A DNA stretch of 64,000 nt from Brevirhabdus pacifica (GTDB lineage Bacteria > Pseudomonadota > Alphaproteobacteria > Rhodobacterales > Rhodobacteraceae), in the NCBI RefSeq assembly GCF_002797755.1, contig NZ_PGFI01000011.1, positions 372,001 to 436,000 of the forward strand. Direction: 5' to 3'. The translations under genes were made by a program, and so were the position numbers. This document shows positions 1-7,437 of the stretch, piece by piece (within the stretch, counting starts at the first letter, position 1; every line of letters begins with the position of its first letter). A model generated the notes under the pieces. It was not told the origin of the DNA and searched no databases. It saw only the letters and a program-made list of their open reading frames with translations.

Positions 1-1075
1 AGCCCCGCGATCGGCGGTTCAGCCAGTGGAAGATCCATGGCGCGATGGTCACCGCCAGACCGATCCGCATCACGTGGTGGGTGGCGACGAAGATCGGGTC
101 CGCGTCGAGCGAGATCGCGATCAGCCCCATCTCCACCAGGCCGCCCGGCGCGAAGGCGATGAACGAGACCACGGTATCTGCAAGCCCCAGCGCCGAGGTC
201 AGCAGCGCCACACCGAAGGCGATCAGCAGCGTACAACTGAGCGTCACCACCGACAGGCCCAGCCCGCGAACCAGGTCGCGCTTGGACGGCCCGGCAAAGC
301 GGGATCCAAGCGTGGTGCCGATCACCAGCTGCGCGGTCTTGAGAAGGGCGTCGGGGATCTGGGCGTCGGTCATGCCCGTGGCGTGGATGATCGCGCTCAG
401 GATCAGGGGACCGACCATGATCGCGGCCGGGATATGCAGCCCCCGCGCCAGGAACACCCCCGCGACACCGGCGGCCGACATCAGCAGGATGTCCAGCGCG
501 TCTGGCATGCGGAAATCGGCGCTGGCGACGACGCCCGCGGCGCTGCCGACCGGCTGACCCAGTTCCAGGCTCAGCAGGACGGGGATGACCGAGACGGCCA
601 GCGTCACCCGCGCGAAATGCTGGATCGCCATAAGGGGGCCGTTGCCGCCATTGGCCTCGCCGATCAGGACGGCCTCGACCATGCCGCCGGGGCTGGCGGC
701 GAAGAAGGCGGTCGGCCGGTCATAGCCGCCCAGCCGGCGCAGGATCTCGGCGTTCAGAAGCTGGACCACGACCATGTAGGGCACCACCAGCAGCAGGCTT
801 GGCCACCAGCGGGCGACTTCACTGATGATGTCAGGGGTGACGCGGGCGCCGATCATCACGCCGACCACCGGCACGAAGATCACACGCAACTTGCCCGGCA
901 GGCCCAGGGTCCGGCCGAAGGGGGTGAGGTCGAAGAAGGAGAGCACCGCGAACAGAAAAAGCGGCCCCAGCATCCATGGCAGGGGCATCCCGATCCATTG
1001 GAACCCCAGGGCACCCAGTACCGCCAGCCCGACGGAAACGGCGCCAATGATCCCGGATTCGATCACCTGTCGCAT
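1..1075 (-). CDS. AbrB-family integral membrane protein (partial, C-terminus off window)
   Basis: The frame is open from an ATG at 1075 to the left window edge, so about 358 codons are visible and the stop lies outside. AAGGA sits 8 nt before the ATG. The protein is almost wholly hydrophobic with roughly ten membrane segments. It shows the internal duplication of the AbrB family (formerly 'ammonia monooxygenase'): an early PWMLGP motif, SPGGMVEAVLIGE in the first repeat, and HIPAAIMVGPLI with APGGLVEMGLIA in the second. The family is poorly characterised; members are often annotated as AbrB transcriptional regulators although they are membrane proteins, probably transporters. It lies downstream of the phthalate oxygenase gene on the same strand, but a strong terminator stands between them, so a role in aromatic acid movement is only a guess. 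Confidence 0.85.
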   Translation of the reverse strand, partial: MRQVIESGIIGAVSVGLAVLGALGFQWIGMPLPWMLGPLFLFAVLSFFDLTPFGRTLGLPGKLRVIFVPVVGVMIGARVTPDIISEVARWWPSLLLVVPYMVVVQLLNAEILRRLGGYDRPTAFFAASPGGMVEAVLIGEANGGNGPLMAIQHFARVTLAVSVIPVLLSLELGQPVGSAAGVVASADFRMPDALDILLMSAAGVAGVFLARGLHIPAAIMVGPLILSAIIHATGMTDAQIPDALLKTAQLVIGTTLGSRFAGPSKRDLVRGLGLSVVTLSCTLLIAFGVALLTSALGLADTVVSFIAFAPGGLVEMGLIAISLDADPIFVATHHVMRIGLAVTIAPWIFHWLNRRSRG

Positions 1076-1370
1076 CGCAAGATCCTTGTTCGTTGATGGA
1101 CGCGCGTGGCTTATCTTAGCCGCCGGCAACTGGCCAGTGCCACAAGATAAATCCGGCTGTTCCACCCCCGGGCGACAGCGATCCCGGCCCCCTTGATTTC
1201 TACGCCCCGGGCTTTCCGCCAAGCGGGGGAGAGCCCGGGTGACCGGAGCAGGTCCCTGAACATGAAAAGGCCCGCCCGCCAGGCAGGCCCTGCTACCGGC
1301 AGGGCGCTGTCGTGGCGTTGGGCGGGCCGTCCGTGGGCGCGGCGCCAGGGTTATCCCGGGCGGGCGCGGA
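1076..1370. other. Intergenic region between AbrB-family gene and oxygenase gene
   Basis: These 295 bases hold the leader and promoter of the minus-strand AbrB-family gene and, further right, the oxygenase terminator. I see no further gene. A short GGCT-N6-AGCC dyad lies at about 1108-1121. Confidence 0.5.
1265..1330 (-). terminator. Terminator after the Rieske oxygenase gene
   Basis: Read on the minus strand, GGCCCGCCC (1328-1320) pairs with GGGCGGGCC (1277-1269) and is followed by a T-run (1268-1265). Inside the arms is a second perfect hairpin, GCCCTGC/GCAGGGC with a 5-nt loop (1287-1305), giving a branched structure. It lies about 40 nt beyond the oxygenase stop codon. Confidence 0.7.
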
Positions 1371-2651
1371 TCACTCCGCGGCTTTGGCGCCTTCGTTGGC
1401 GACCAGCGTGCGCCAGTCGACCTCCTTGGGATAGACCCCCTCGCAGGAGGCGATCCGGGCTTGCGGCACCCTGTCGGGGCCCGTGCCGATCGCGGTGCCT
1501 CCGGCCTCCACCTTGCGTGCGGCATCGACCATGAGGCGGCGGAACTCGACGATGGCAAGGTCCGAGGCGCCCAGAACGTCGGTGCTTCGGTTGACGCGGG
1601 GACCCATCGACACCCACATCACGATGTCCTGGTTCGGGATGCCCTGCACCCCGGTGAAGTTGCCGGCCTTCATGGCCTCGCGGTCCTGAAGGAAGTCGTT
1701 CTCGAGCGTGCGCTTGGGGCGCCACTTGTGATCGACATCCTCGCCCGGAACGGCATGGTTGAACCGGCGCCATTCCTCGGTGCTGGGGGTGCCGCGATCG
1801 CCCCAGGCGATGAAGTGGAAAGCTGTCTCTTCATCGTTGATCGGCACGATCACCGAGGCGACGTTGTAATTGTTGTTCGGCGGGATCAGCGAGTAGTAGG
1901 GCGCCACGAACTCGGTAACACGCAGGTAATTGTGGCTGGCCGCGTTCTTGATCGGCTTGCGGATCGCTGCGTAGTGGAAGCCGTAGCTGGTGGTCTGGGT
2001 CTGCATCCGCGGCGACTTGTCGGTGGAAGGGCGATACCAGGCCTTGTCGTCCGCCGCGGCACCTTCGACGCGCGCGGGCTTCATGTCCGAGGAATGCAGC
2101 GACGAGGAATGGGCGCTGTCGATCTGGCCTTCGTGGATCTGCGCCCAGTTGGCGGGCACGCGGATCTTCAGGATGGCGATCGGAGTGTCGTTGGTCGGGG
2201 CAAAGGAGGGCGGGTCGAACTCGGGGGTCTCCTCGACGGGGCCGAGCCAGGCCCAGACAAAGCCGCCCCATTCGCGGACCGGGTAGGCGCGGGCCTTGAC
2301 CTTGTCCTTCAGCGGGCTTCCCTCGGGCTCGGAGGACATGGCGACGACGTTGCCGTCCACGTCCATTTTCCAACCATGGTAGAGGCAACGCAGGCCGCAA
2401 TCCTCGTTGCGCCCGTAGACGAGAGAGGCTTTCCGGTGGGGGCAAAGCTCGTCCAGCATTCCCAGCCGGCCCTTGGTGTCGCGGAAGGCGACATAGCTTT
2501 CCCCCAGAACCTCGACACGGAGGGGTTTGCCGTCATTCTCGGCGACCTCCTCGAGCAGGCAGACAGGGGTCCAGTGCTGACGCATAAGCTGTGCCATGGG
2601 CGCGTCGCCGGTCACACGGGTCAGCAGATCGTTCTCTTCATTTGTCAGCAT
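1371..2651 (-). CDS. pht3: Phthalate 4,5-dioxygenase-type Rieske oxygenase subunit
   Basis: The protein is 426 aa from the ATG at 2651, which has AAGGAAG about 8 nt upstream. An in-frame ATG 45 nt earlier has no such site and reaches into the divergent promoter. The Rieske [2Fe-2S] ligands are visible as C70-P-H72 and C89-X2-H92. The mononuclear iron site reads EGQID-S-A-H-S4-H, with candidate ligands H181, H186 and the bridging D178. Such enzymes add O2 to ring carbons, giving a cis-dihydrodiol. Phthalate is the inferred substrate because the next genes encode a PDR-type reductase, a Gfo/Idh/MocA dihydrodiol dehydrogenase and 4,5-dihydroxyphthalate decarboxylase. It is a single-subunit (alpha-only) oxygenase, as in the phthalate dioxygenase group. 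It is transcribed divergently from the reductase gene. Confidence 0.88.
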   Translation of the reverse strand: MLTNEENDLLTRVTGDAPMAQLMRQHWTPVCLLEEVAENDGKPLRVEVLGESYVAFRDTKGRLGMLDELCPHRKASLVYGRNEDCGLRCLYHGWKMDVDGNVVAMSSEPEGSPLKDKVKARAYPVREWGGFVWAWLGPVEETPEFDPPSFAPTNDTPIAILKIRVPANWAQIHEGQIDSAHSSSLHSSDMKPARVEGAAADDKAWYRPSTDKSPRMQTQTTSYGFHYAAIRKPIKNAASHNYLRVTEFVAPYYSLIPPNNNYNVASVIVPINDEETAFHFIAWGDRGTPSTEEWRRFNHAVPGEDVDHKWRPKRTLENDFLQDREAMKAGNFTGVQGIPNQDIVMWVSMGPRVNRSTDVLGASDLAIVEFRRLMVDAARKVEAGGTAIGTGPDRVPQARIASCEGVYPKEVDWRTLVANEGAKAAE

Positions 2652-2703
2652 TTGATCGCTTCCTTCGTCAATTGCGCTGTCATTGATCCATGTCAAATGG
2701 CCG

Positions 2704-2732
2704 TTGACTCTTAATACTTAGTTCCCTAAGCT
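2704..2732 (+). promoter_or_regulatory. Candidate promoter with overlapping palindrome for the phthalate operon
   Basis: TTGACT (2704-2709) and TAAGCT (2727-2732) are spaced by 17 nt and read toward the reductase gene. The palindrome CTTAG-TTCC-CTAAG (2717-2730) overlaps the -10 element, where a repressor would sit. The divergent oxygenase gene starts only about 50 nt to the left. The best local candidate regulator is the MarR protein encoded at 9349-9822; that link is inference. Confidence 0.45.
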
Positions 2733-2764
2733 TTTTCAAGCCACATTCGGAGAGTGACCCGAAA

Positions 2765-3715
2765 ATGACGAACGAAAGCACTATGATCGACATGCAAGTG
2801 ACCGCGATTCGGGACCTGACGCCCAGCATCCGCGAGTTCACCCTGACCCCTGTGGCGGGCGGCGCGCTGCCGGCGGCCGAGCCCGGGGCGCATGTCACCG
2901 TCCGCACCCCCTCGGGTGCGATGCGCCGGTATTCCCTGGTCCGCCCGGGTGCCACGCCCGAAGCCTATGTCATCGCCGTCAAGCGCGAGCCGGGATCGCG
3001 CGGCGGTTCGGCCTCGATGCATGACGCGGTCGAGGTTGGCACCGTCCTGGCGATCGAGCCGCCGGAGAACGAATTCGCCCTGAGCGAGGCGCCCGCCTAC
3101 CTGCTGATCGCAGGCGGTGTCGGCGTGACGCCCATCTATTCCATGGCCCAGGCCTTGGAAGCCGAGGGCAAGCCTTTCGAGATTATCTATTGCACCCGCA
3201 GCGCCGAGGAGAGTGCCTATCTTGACGAGTTGCAGGGGCGCTGGGGTGCAATGCTGACAGCGCATCACGACGGGGGGGATCCGGAGCAGGTCTATGATTT
3301 CTGGGACCATTTCGAGGAGCCCAGGGATGTTAAGGTCTTCTGCTGCGGCCCCAAACCCCTGATGGACGAGATCCAGGCGATCTCGGGACATTGGCCCGAA
3401 GGCTGGGTCAATTTCGAGGATTTCAAGCCGGTCGAAGTGACCCGGCCCGACGATGTCGCCTTCGATGTGCAGCTTCAGGCCAGCGGCAAGAAGGTGACCG
3501 TGCCCGCCGACCGCTCCATCCTTGAAGCCCTGCGCGAGGCGGGCGTCGCGACCGTGTCCTCCTGCGAAAGCGGCACCTGCGGCACATGCAAATGCCGCCT
3601 GATCGCGGGCGAGGCCGATCATCGCGACATGGTCCTGATGGACGAGGAAAAGGACGATTACGTCCTGATCTGCGTCTCCCGCGCCCGCTCGAAGGAGCTT
3701 GTCCTTGACCTCTGA
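2765..3715 (+). CDS. pht2: Phthalate dioxygenase reductase-type protein (FMN/NADH plus C-terminal ferredoxin)
   Basis: A 316-aa electron transfer partner for the Rieske oxygenase. The flavin-binding RRYSL motif is at 54-58, the NAD domain starts at GGVGVTP (117-123) with CCGPKPLM at 193-200, and a plant-type [2Fe-2S] ferredoxin domain occupies the last ~85 residues with ligands C267, C272, C275 and C303. This domain order (flavin, NAD, ferredoxin) and the length match phthalate dioxygenase reductase. It is the first gene of a plus-strand run continuing through the dehydrogenase and decarboxylase, and overlaps the next gene by 11-17 nt. The electrons it takes from NADH would pass to the Rieske centre encoded at 1371-2651. 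Confidence 0.88.
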   Translation: MTNESTMIDMQVTAIRDLTPSIREFTLTPVAGGALPAAEPGAHVTVRTPSGAMRRYSLVRPGATPEAYVIAVKREPGSRGGSASMHDAVEVGTVLAIEPPENEFALSEAPAYLLIAGGVGVTPIYSMAQALEAEGKPFEIIYCTRSAEESAYLDELQGRWGAMLTAHHDGGDPEQVYDFWDHFEEPRDVKVFCCGPKPLMDEIQAISGHWPEGWVNFEDFKPVEVTRPDDVAFDVQLQASGKKVTVPADRSILEALREAGVATVSSCESGTCGTCKCRLIAGEADHRDMVLMDEEKDDYVLICVSRARSKELVLDL

Positions 3716-4898
3716 AGCGGTGCGTATCGGGGTGGCCGGGCTGGGCCGGGCGTTCGTGCTCATGCAGGGTGCGTTTCACGCCGACCCGCGCGTTCGGCTT
3801 GTCGCCGCCGCTGCCCCCCGCGCCGAAAGCCGCGCGGCCTTCGAAGACCAGTATGGCGGCGCCGCCTACGACAGTGTCGAAGCCATGTGCGCCGATCCCG
3901 AGGTCGAGGCCGTCTACATCGCCACCCCCCACCAGATGCACCGCGAACATGTCGAGGCCGCCGCGCGCCATGGCAAGCACGTGCTTGTCGACAAGCCGCT
4001 GGCCGTCACCCTCGAGGATGGCACCGCCATGGTGGAGGCCGCCGAGGCGGCGGGCGTGCAGGTCATCGTCGGCCCCTCCCACAGTTTCGACGCGCCCGTG
4101 CGTCTGGCGCGCGACATCATCGAAAGCGGCGAGTTCGGCGCGCTGCGGATGATCCAGGCGTTCAACTACACCGATTTCCTTTACCGTCCCCGTCGCCCCG
4201 AAGAGCTTCGGACCGAGGAGGGGGGCGGTGTCCTCTTCTCGCAGGCGGTGCACCAAGTCGATATCGTCCGGCTGCTGGCGGGCGGGATGGGCCGGCAGAT
4301 CACTGCGATGACCGGCGATTGGGATCCCGAGCGGCCGACCGAAGGCGCCTACAGCGCGCTGATCGGTTTCGAGGGGGGCGCCTTCGCCACGCTGACCTAT
4401 TCGGGCTATGCGCATTTCGACAGCGACCTGTGGATGGGTAACGTGGGTGAGCTGGGCCATGAAAAGCCCGCCGATGGGTATGGCGCCGCGCGTCGGGCCC
4501 TGAAGGAGCTGGATCCCGCGCGCGAAGCCGCGCTCAAGTCCACGCGGACCTTCGGTTCTGCCACGCCGCTTCGGACCCCCGAGCACCATGAACATTTCGG
4601 GCCGGTGATCGCCCTGCTCGACCGCGCCGACCTTCGCCTGACCCCCGACGGGGTCGAGATTTTCGGAAACGAGACACGGGAATTCCGGGCTGCCCCCGGG
4701 ACGGATCGTCCGCGCCACGGGGTGCTGGACGCCCTTGTGGATGCGGTCCGCCACGGGCGGGCGCCCGCACAGACCGCGCGTTGGGGAATGGCAAGCCTTG
4801 AGGTCTGCCACGCCATCCTGCGTTCGGCAAAAGACGGCGGGGCACCTGTCCGCCTGGAACATCAAGTGAAAACGGATCACGGGGAGACGAGCAAGTGA
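3705..4898 (+). CDS. pht4: Gfo/Idh/MocA oxidoreductase, probable cis-4,5-dihydrodiol phthalate dehydrogenase
   Basis: About 397 aa with an N-terminal Rossmann fold (RIGVAGLGRAF) and the DKPLAVT segment equivalent to the family's EKP motif. The C-terminal Gfo/Idh/MocA domain follows. Phthalate clusters use this family, rather than a short-chain dehydrogenase, to rearomatise the cis-dihydrodiol to 4,5-dihydroxyphthalate. The position between reductase and decarboxylase fits exactly. The start is uncertain: there is no ATG. TTG at 3705 has GAAGGAG (3691-3697) at good spacing; TTG at 3699 and GTG at 3720 are alternatives. The gene overlaps the reductase end and ends in a GTGA overlap with the decarboxylase start, which suggests translational coupling. 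Confidence 0.82.
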   Translation: MTSEAVRIGVAGLGRAFVLMQGAFHADPRVRLVAAAAPRAESRAAFEDQYGGAAYDSVEAMCADPEVEAVYIATPHQMHREHVEAAARHGKHVLVDKPLAVTLEDGTAMVEAAEAAGVQVIVGPSHSFDAPVRLARDIIESGEFGALRMIQAFNYTDFLYRPRRPEELRTEEGGGVLFSQAVHQVDIVRLLAGGMGRQITAMTGDWDPERPTEGAYSALIGFEGGAFATLTYSGYAHFDSDLWMGNVGELGHEKPADGYGAARRALKELDPAREAALKSTRTFGSATPLRTPEHHEHFGPVIALLDRADLRLTPDGVEIFGNETREFRAAPGTDRPRHGVLDALVDAVRHGRAPAQTARWGMASLEVCHAILRSAKDGGAPVRLEHQVKTDHGETSK

Positions 4899-5887
4899 GC
4901 AAGTTGCGGCTGTCATTGGCCATGGGCGATTACGACAGAACCCGCGCCATCGTGGATGGGCGGGTGCAGATCGACGGTGTGGATCCGATCCCGATGCTGC
5001 TGTCGCCCGAGGAGATGTTCTTTCGTGCCTTCCGGCACCAGGCCTTCGACATCAGCGAACTGTCCCTGTCGTCCTACTCGATCTCCGTCGCCCGGGGAGA
5101 GCCGCATTACGTCGCGATCCCGGTCTTTCTCAGTCGCGCCTTCCGTCACACCTCGCTTTACGTGCGCAAGGATGCGGGCATTTCCGAGCCCAAGGACCTG
5201 GTGGGCCGGCGCATCGGCATCGCCGAGTATCAGCTTTCGGCCAATGTCTGGCTGCGCGGGATCCTCGAGGAACATCACGGCGTCAAACCCTCGGACATCC
5301 GCTGGATCCGGGGCGGGATGGACACACCGGGGCGCCCCGAGAAGATCCGCGTCGACCTTCCGTCCGACATCACCATGGAAAACGCCCCCGACGGGGCGAC
5401 CCTGAACGACATGCTGGCCGCCGGCGAGATCGACGGGTTCATCGGCCCGCGCGCGCCGCGCTGCTTTGCCGAGGGGCATCCAGACGTCGACCGGCTGTGG
5501 CCCGATACCATGGCCGCCGCCGCGGATTATTTCCGCGCGACCCGCATCTTTCCGATCATGCACGTGCTGGGCCTGCGCCGCTCCCTCGCCGAGGCCCACC
5601 CCTGGCTGCCCGGCGCGCTGCTGAAGGCGTTCACCCAGGCCAAGGGCCTGGCAGAGGCGGCGCTGGCCGACACCTCGGCGACCAAGGTCACGATGCCCTT
5701 TGTCGAGGACGGCCTTGGCATGGCGCAGCGCCTGATGGGATCGGACCCCTGGTCCTACGGCTACGCGGGCAACGCCCACGTGCTGGACCGATTTCTTGAT
5801 TACCACCACGCGCAGGGTCTCTCACCCCGGCGCGTGGCGGTGGAGGAGCTGTTCCACCCCTCCACCATAGAATCCTACAGTCTGTGA
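4895..5887 (+). CDS. pht5: 4,5-dihydroxyphthalate decarboxylase
   Basis: The 330-aa sequence has the family's characteristic start, LRLSLAMGDYDRTRAIVDG, and the later FHPSTIESY ending. The fold is related to periplasmic binding proteins, but there is no signal peptide, as expected for a cytoplasmic decarboxylase. The reaction turns 4,5-dihydroxyphthalate into protocatechuate plus CO2. The GTG start at 4895 overlaps the previous stop (GTGA) and has GGGGAGA at suitable spacing. The product is the substrate of pcaHG about 7 kb downstream. Confidence 0.88.
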   Translation: MSKLRLSLAMGDYDRTRAIVDGRVQIDGVDPIPMLLSPEEMFFRAFRHQAFDISELSLSSYSISVARGEPHYVAIPVFLSRAFRHTSLYVRKDAGISEPKDLVGRRIGIAEYQLSANVWLRGILEEHHGVKPSDIRWIRGGMDTPGRPEKIRVDLPSDITMENAPDGATLNDMLAAGEIDGFIGPRAPRCFAEGHPDVDRLWPDTMAAAADYFRATRIFPIMHVLGLRRSLAEAHPWLPGALLKAFTQAKGLAEAALADTSATKVTMPFVEDGLGMAQRLMGSDPWSYGYAGNAHVLDRFLDYHHAQGLSPRRVAVEELFHPSTIESYSL

Positions 5888-5894
5888 GGCCCCG

Positions 5895-6359
5895 ATGACC
5901 CGGATCGCACCGCTCGACATCATCGAAATGCAGACTGGCAACGGGCTGGCCTATGCCAGCGTGACCCACGTCCATCCCAGCTACCCGCCGGTCGTCCGCC
6001 TGGCCCCGTCGCTTTGCAAGACGCGGCCCGCCGATCCGGCCGGCCTGTTGCAGGGCGGGGATTGCGAGATCCTGCTCATGCCGCTCGAGACGGTTCTCTC
6101 GCAGCTGGACCTCGACTGGCAGAAGGTGGGCGCGCTTCCCGACGAGGCGGGCAACTCTCCTTTCCCGACGTTCCGCACCCCGATCCGCGACCGCGCGGGG
6201 GCCGTCATTTACTGGTGGTATTGGGACGGCGAGGGCCTTCGCTTCGACGAAGGCAGTGAAACAGATTTGGCCTCGGCCGCGGCGGACCTTCCGCTGCGCG
6301 AGGTCACCGGAGCCGCCGGTTTCGCGGCTCTTCTCCATGGGCTTGGGGACGCGCCGTGA
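5895..6359 (+). CDS. Unrecognised 154-aa protein in the phthalate operon
   Basis: I do not recognise this protein. It starts 8 nt after the decarboxylase stop on the same strand and ends 85 nt before the transporter gene, so it is almost certainly co-transcribed. It has no signal peptide, membrane segment or obvious cofactor motif, is acidic, and has an aromatic YWWYWDGEG stretch near residues 104-112. One cysteine (about residue 41) sits in a PSLCKTRP context. Being between catabolic enzymes and the uptake system, it could be a small accessory enzyme or a ligand-binding protein; neither is shown by the sequence. Confidence 0.7.
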   Translation: MTRIAPLDIIEMQTGNGLAYASVTHVHPSYPPVVRLAPSLCKTRPADPAGLLQGGDCEILLMPLETVLSQLDLDWQKVGALPDEAGNSPFPTFRTPIRDRAGAVIYWWYWDGEGLRFDEGSETDLASAAADLPLREVTGAAGFAALLHGLGDAP

Positions 6360-6444
6360 TGGCAGGCTCCAACCAACAGGCCGGGGTGGGTCCAGAAGCG
6401 ACCCCCGCCGGCTGAAACTCGAACGGGCATCAAGGGAGGATAAC

Positions 6445-7437
6445 ATGCTTGCATCGACACTGAGAAGAACCGCCGCGGCCGTCGCCGCCGCGCTGACACT
6501 GGCCGCGCCGCTACAGGCCGAACAGTTGAACCTGACGCTGGCCGGGGCAAGCCCCGGGGGGCTTTGGACCCTGCTGGGCGCCGGGCTGGAAGCCGCGCTG
6601 AGCGCCGACTCGCCGGGATCTTCGGTAACCTACCAGACCTCGGGTGGCGGCTTTGCCAACGCGCTGATCGTCTCGGAAGGACGCGCCGAGATGGGCCTGA
6701 TCCACGACGCCGAGCTGAAGATTGCACTGGCCGGCGGCGCGCCTTTCCGGGGTCCGGTCAAGAACCTGCGGACGATCGGATACCTCTACGACTGGGCCCC
6801 GATGCAGTTCATCGCCTCGAACAGCTGGGCCGAGAAGAACGGCGTCCGCTCGCTGGCCGACATCGCCGCCAACAAGGTGGGCACCAAGATCACCATCAAC
6901 CGCGCGGGCAACATCACCGGTCAGGTCGCCGCGGCGATGCTGGAAGCCGCGGGCGCTGGTGCCGAACAGCTTGAGGGCTGGGGCGGCGCCATCATCACCG
7001 CCGGTTCGAAAGAACAGGCCGACATGCTGACCAACGGGCGTGTCGATGTCTATGCCAACGGCGTATTCGTGCGCCACAGCTCGATCCGCAAGGTCGAGGA
7101 GGCACTGGACATGCGGCTTCTGAATGTCCCGGACGATGTTCTCGATACCGTCGGCAAGGAGTTCTCGATCGCCAAGTTCACCATCCCCGCCGGCACCTAC
7201 GAGAACCAGCCCGAGCCGGTCACAACCCTCGCCCTCGGCGCGGTGCTGACGGTCAGCGACGAGATGTCGGAAGAGGCCGCCTATACCCTGACCAAGGCGA
7301 TGATCGAGAATATCGACAAGATCCAGTCGGTGCATCCCGCCATGAAGGCCCTCAGCCATCAGCTGATGGTGCGCGAGACCGCCGCGCCTCATCATCCCGG
7401 CGCGATCCGGGCCTATAAAGAGGCAGGCTTGCTGTAA
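6445..7437 (+). CDS. TAXI-family TRAP transporter solute-binding protein
   Basis: The protein is 330 aa from the ATG at 6445, which has AGGGAGG at 6433-6439. An N-terminal signal peptide (basic MLASTLRR, hydrophobic Ala-rich core, cleavage near PLQA-EQ) sends it to the periplasm. The body shows the TAXI pattern: LNLTLAGASPGGLW, a YQTSGGG ligand loop, and a GTKITINRAGN segment. TAXI proteins capture small organic anions and pass them to a fused 4TM/12TM permease, which is the very next gene (1-nt overlap, TAATG). Its position inside the phthalate operon suggests phthalate or a related aromatic dicarboxylate as ligand. That is inference, since TAXI ligands are mostly undetermined. Confidence 0.88.
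   Translation: MLASTLRRTAAAVAAALTLAAPLQAEQLNLTLAGASPGGLWTLLGAGLEAALSADSPGSSVTYQTSGGGFANALIVSEGRAEMGLIHDAELKIALAGGAPFRGPVKNLRTIGYLYDWAPMQFIASNSWAEKNGVRSLADIAANKVGTKITINRAGNITGQVAAAMLEAAGAGAEQLEGWGGAIITAGSKEQADMLTNGRVDVYANGVFVRHSSIRKVEEALDMRLLNVPDDVLDTVGKEFSIAKFTIPAGTYENQPEPVTTLALGAVLTVSDEMSEEAAYTLTKAMIENIDKIQSVHPAMKALSHQLMVRETAAPHHPGAIRAYKEAGLL

Noticed and set aside
26-1096. Open frame of ~356 codons on the plus strand at the window start
   Set aside because: The minus strand encodes an AbrB-family membrane protein across the same bases; the plus frame is Asp/His/Arg-rich with no fold.
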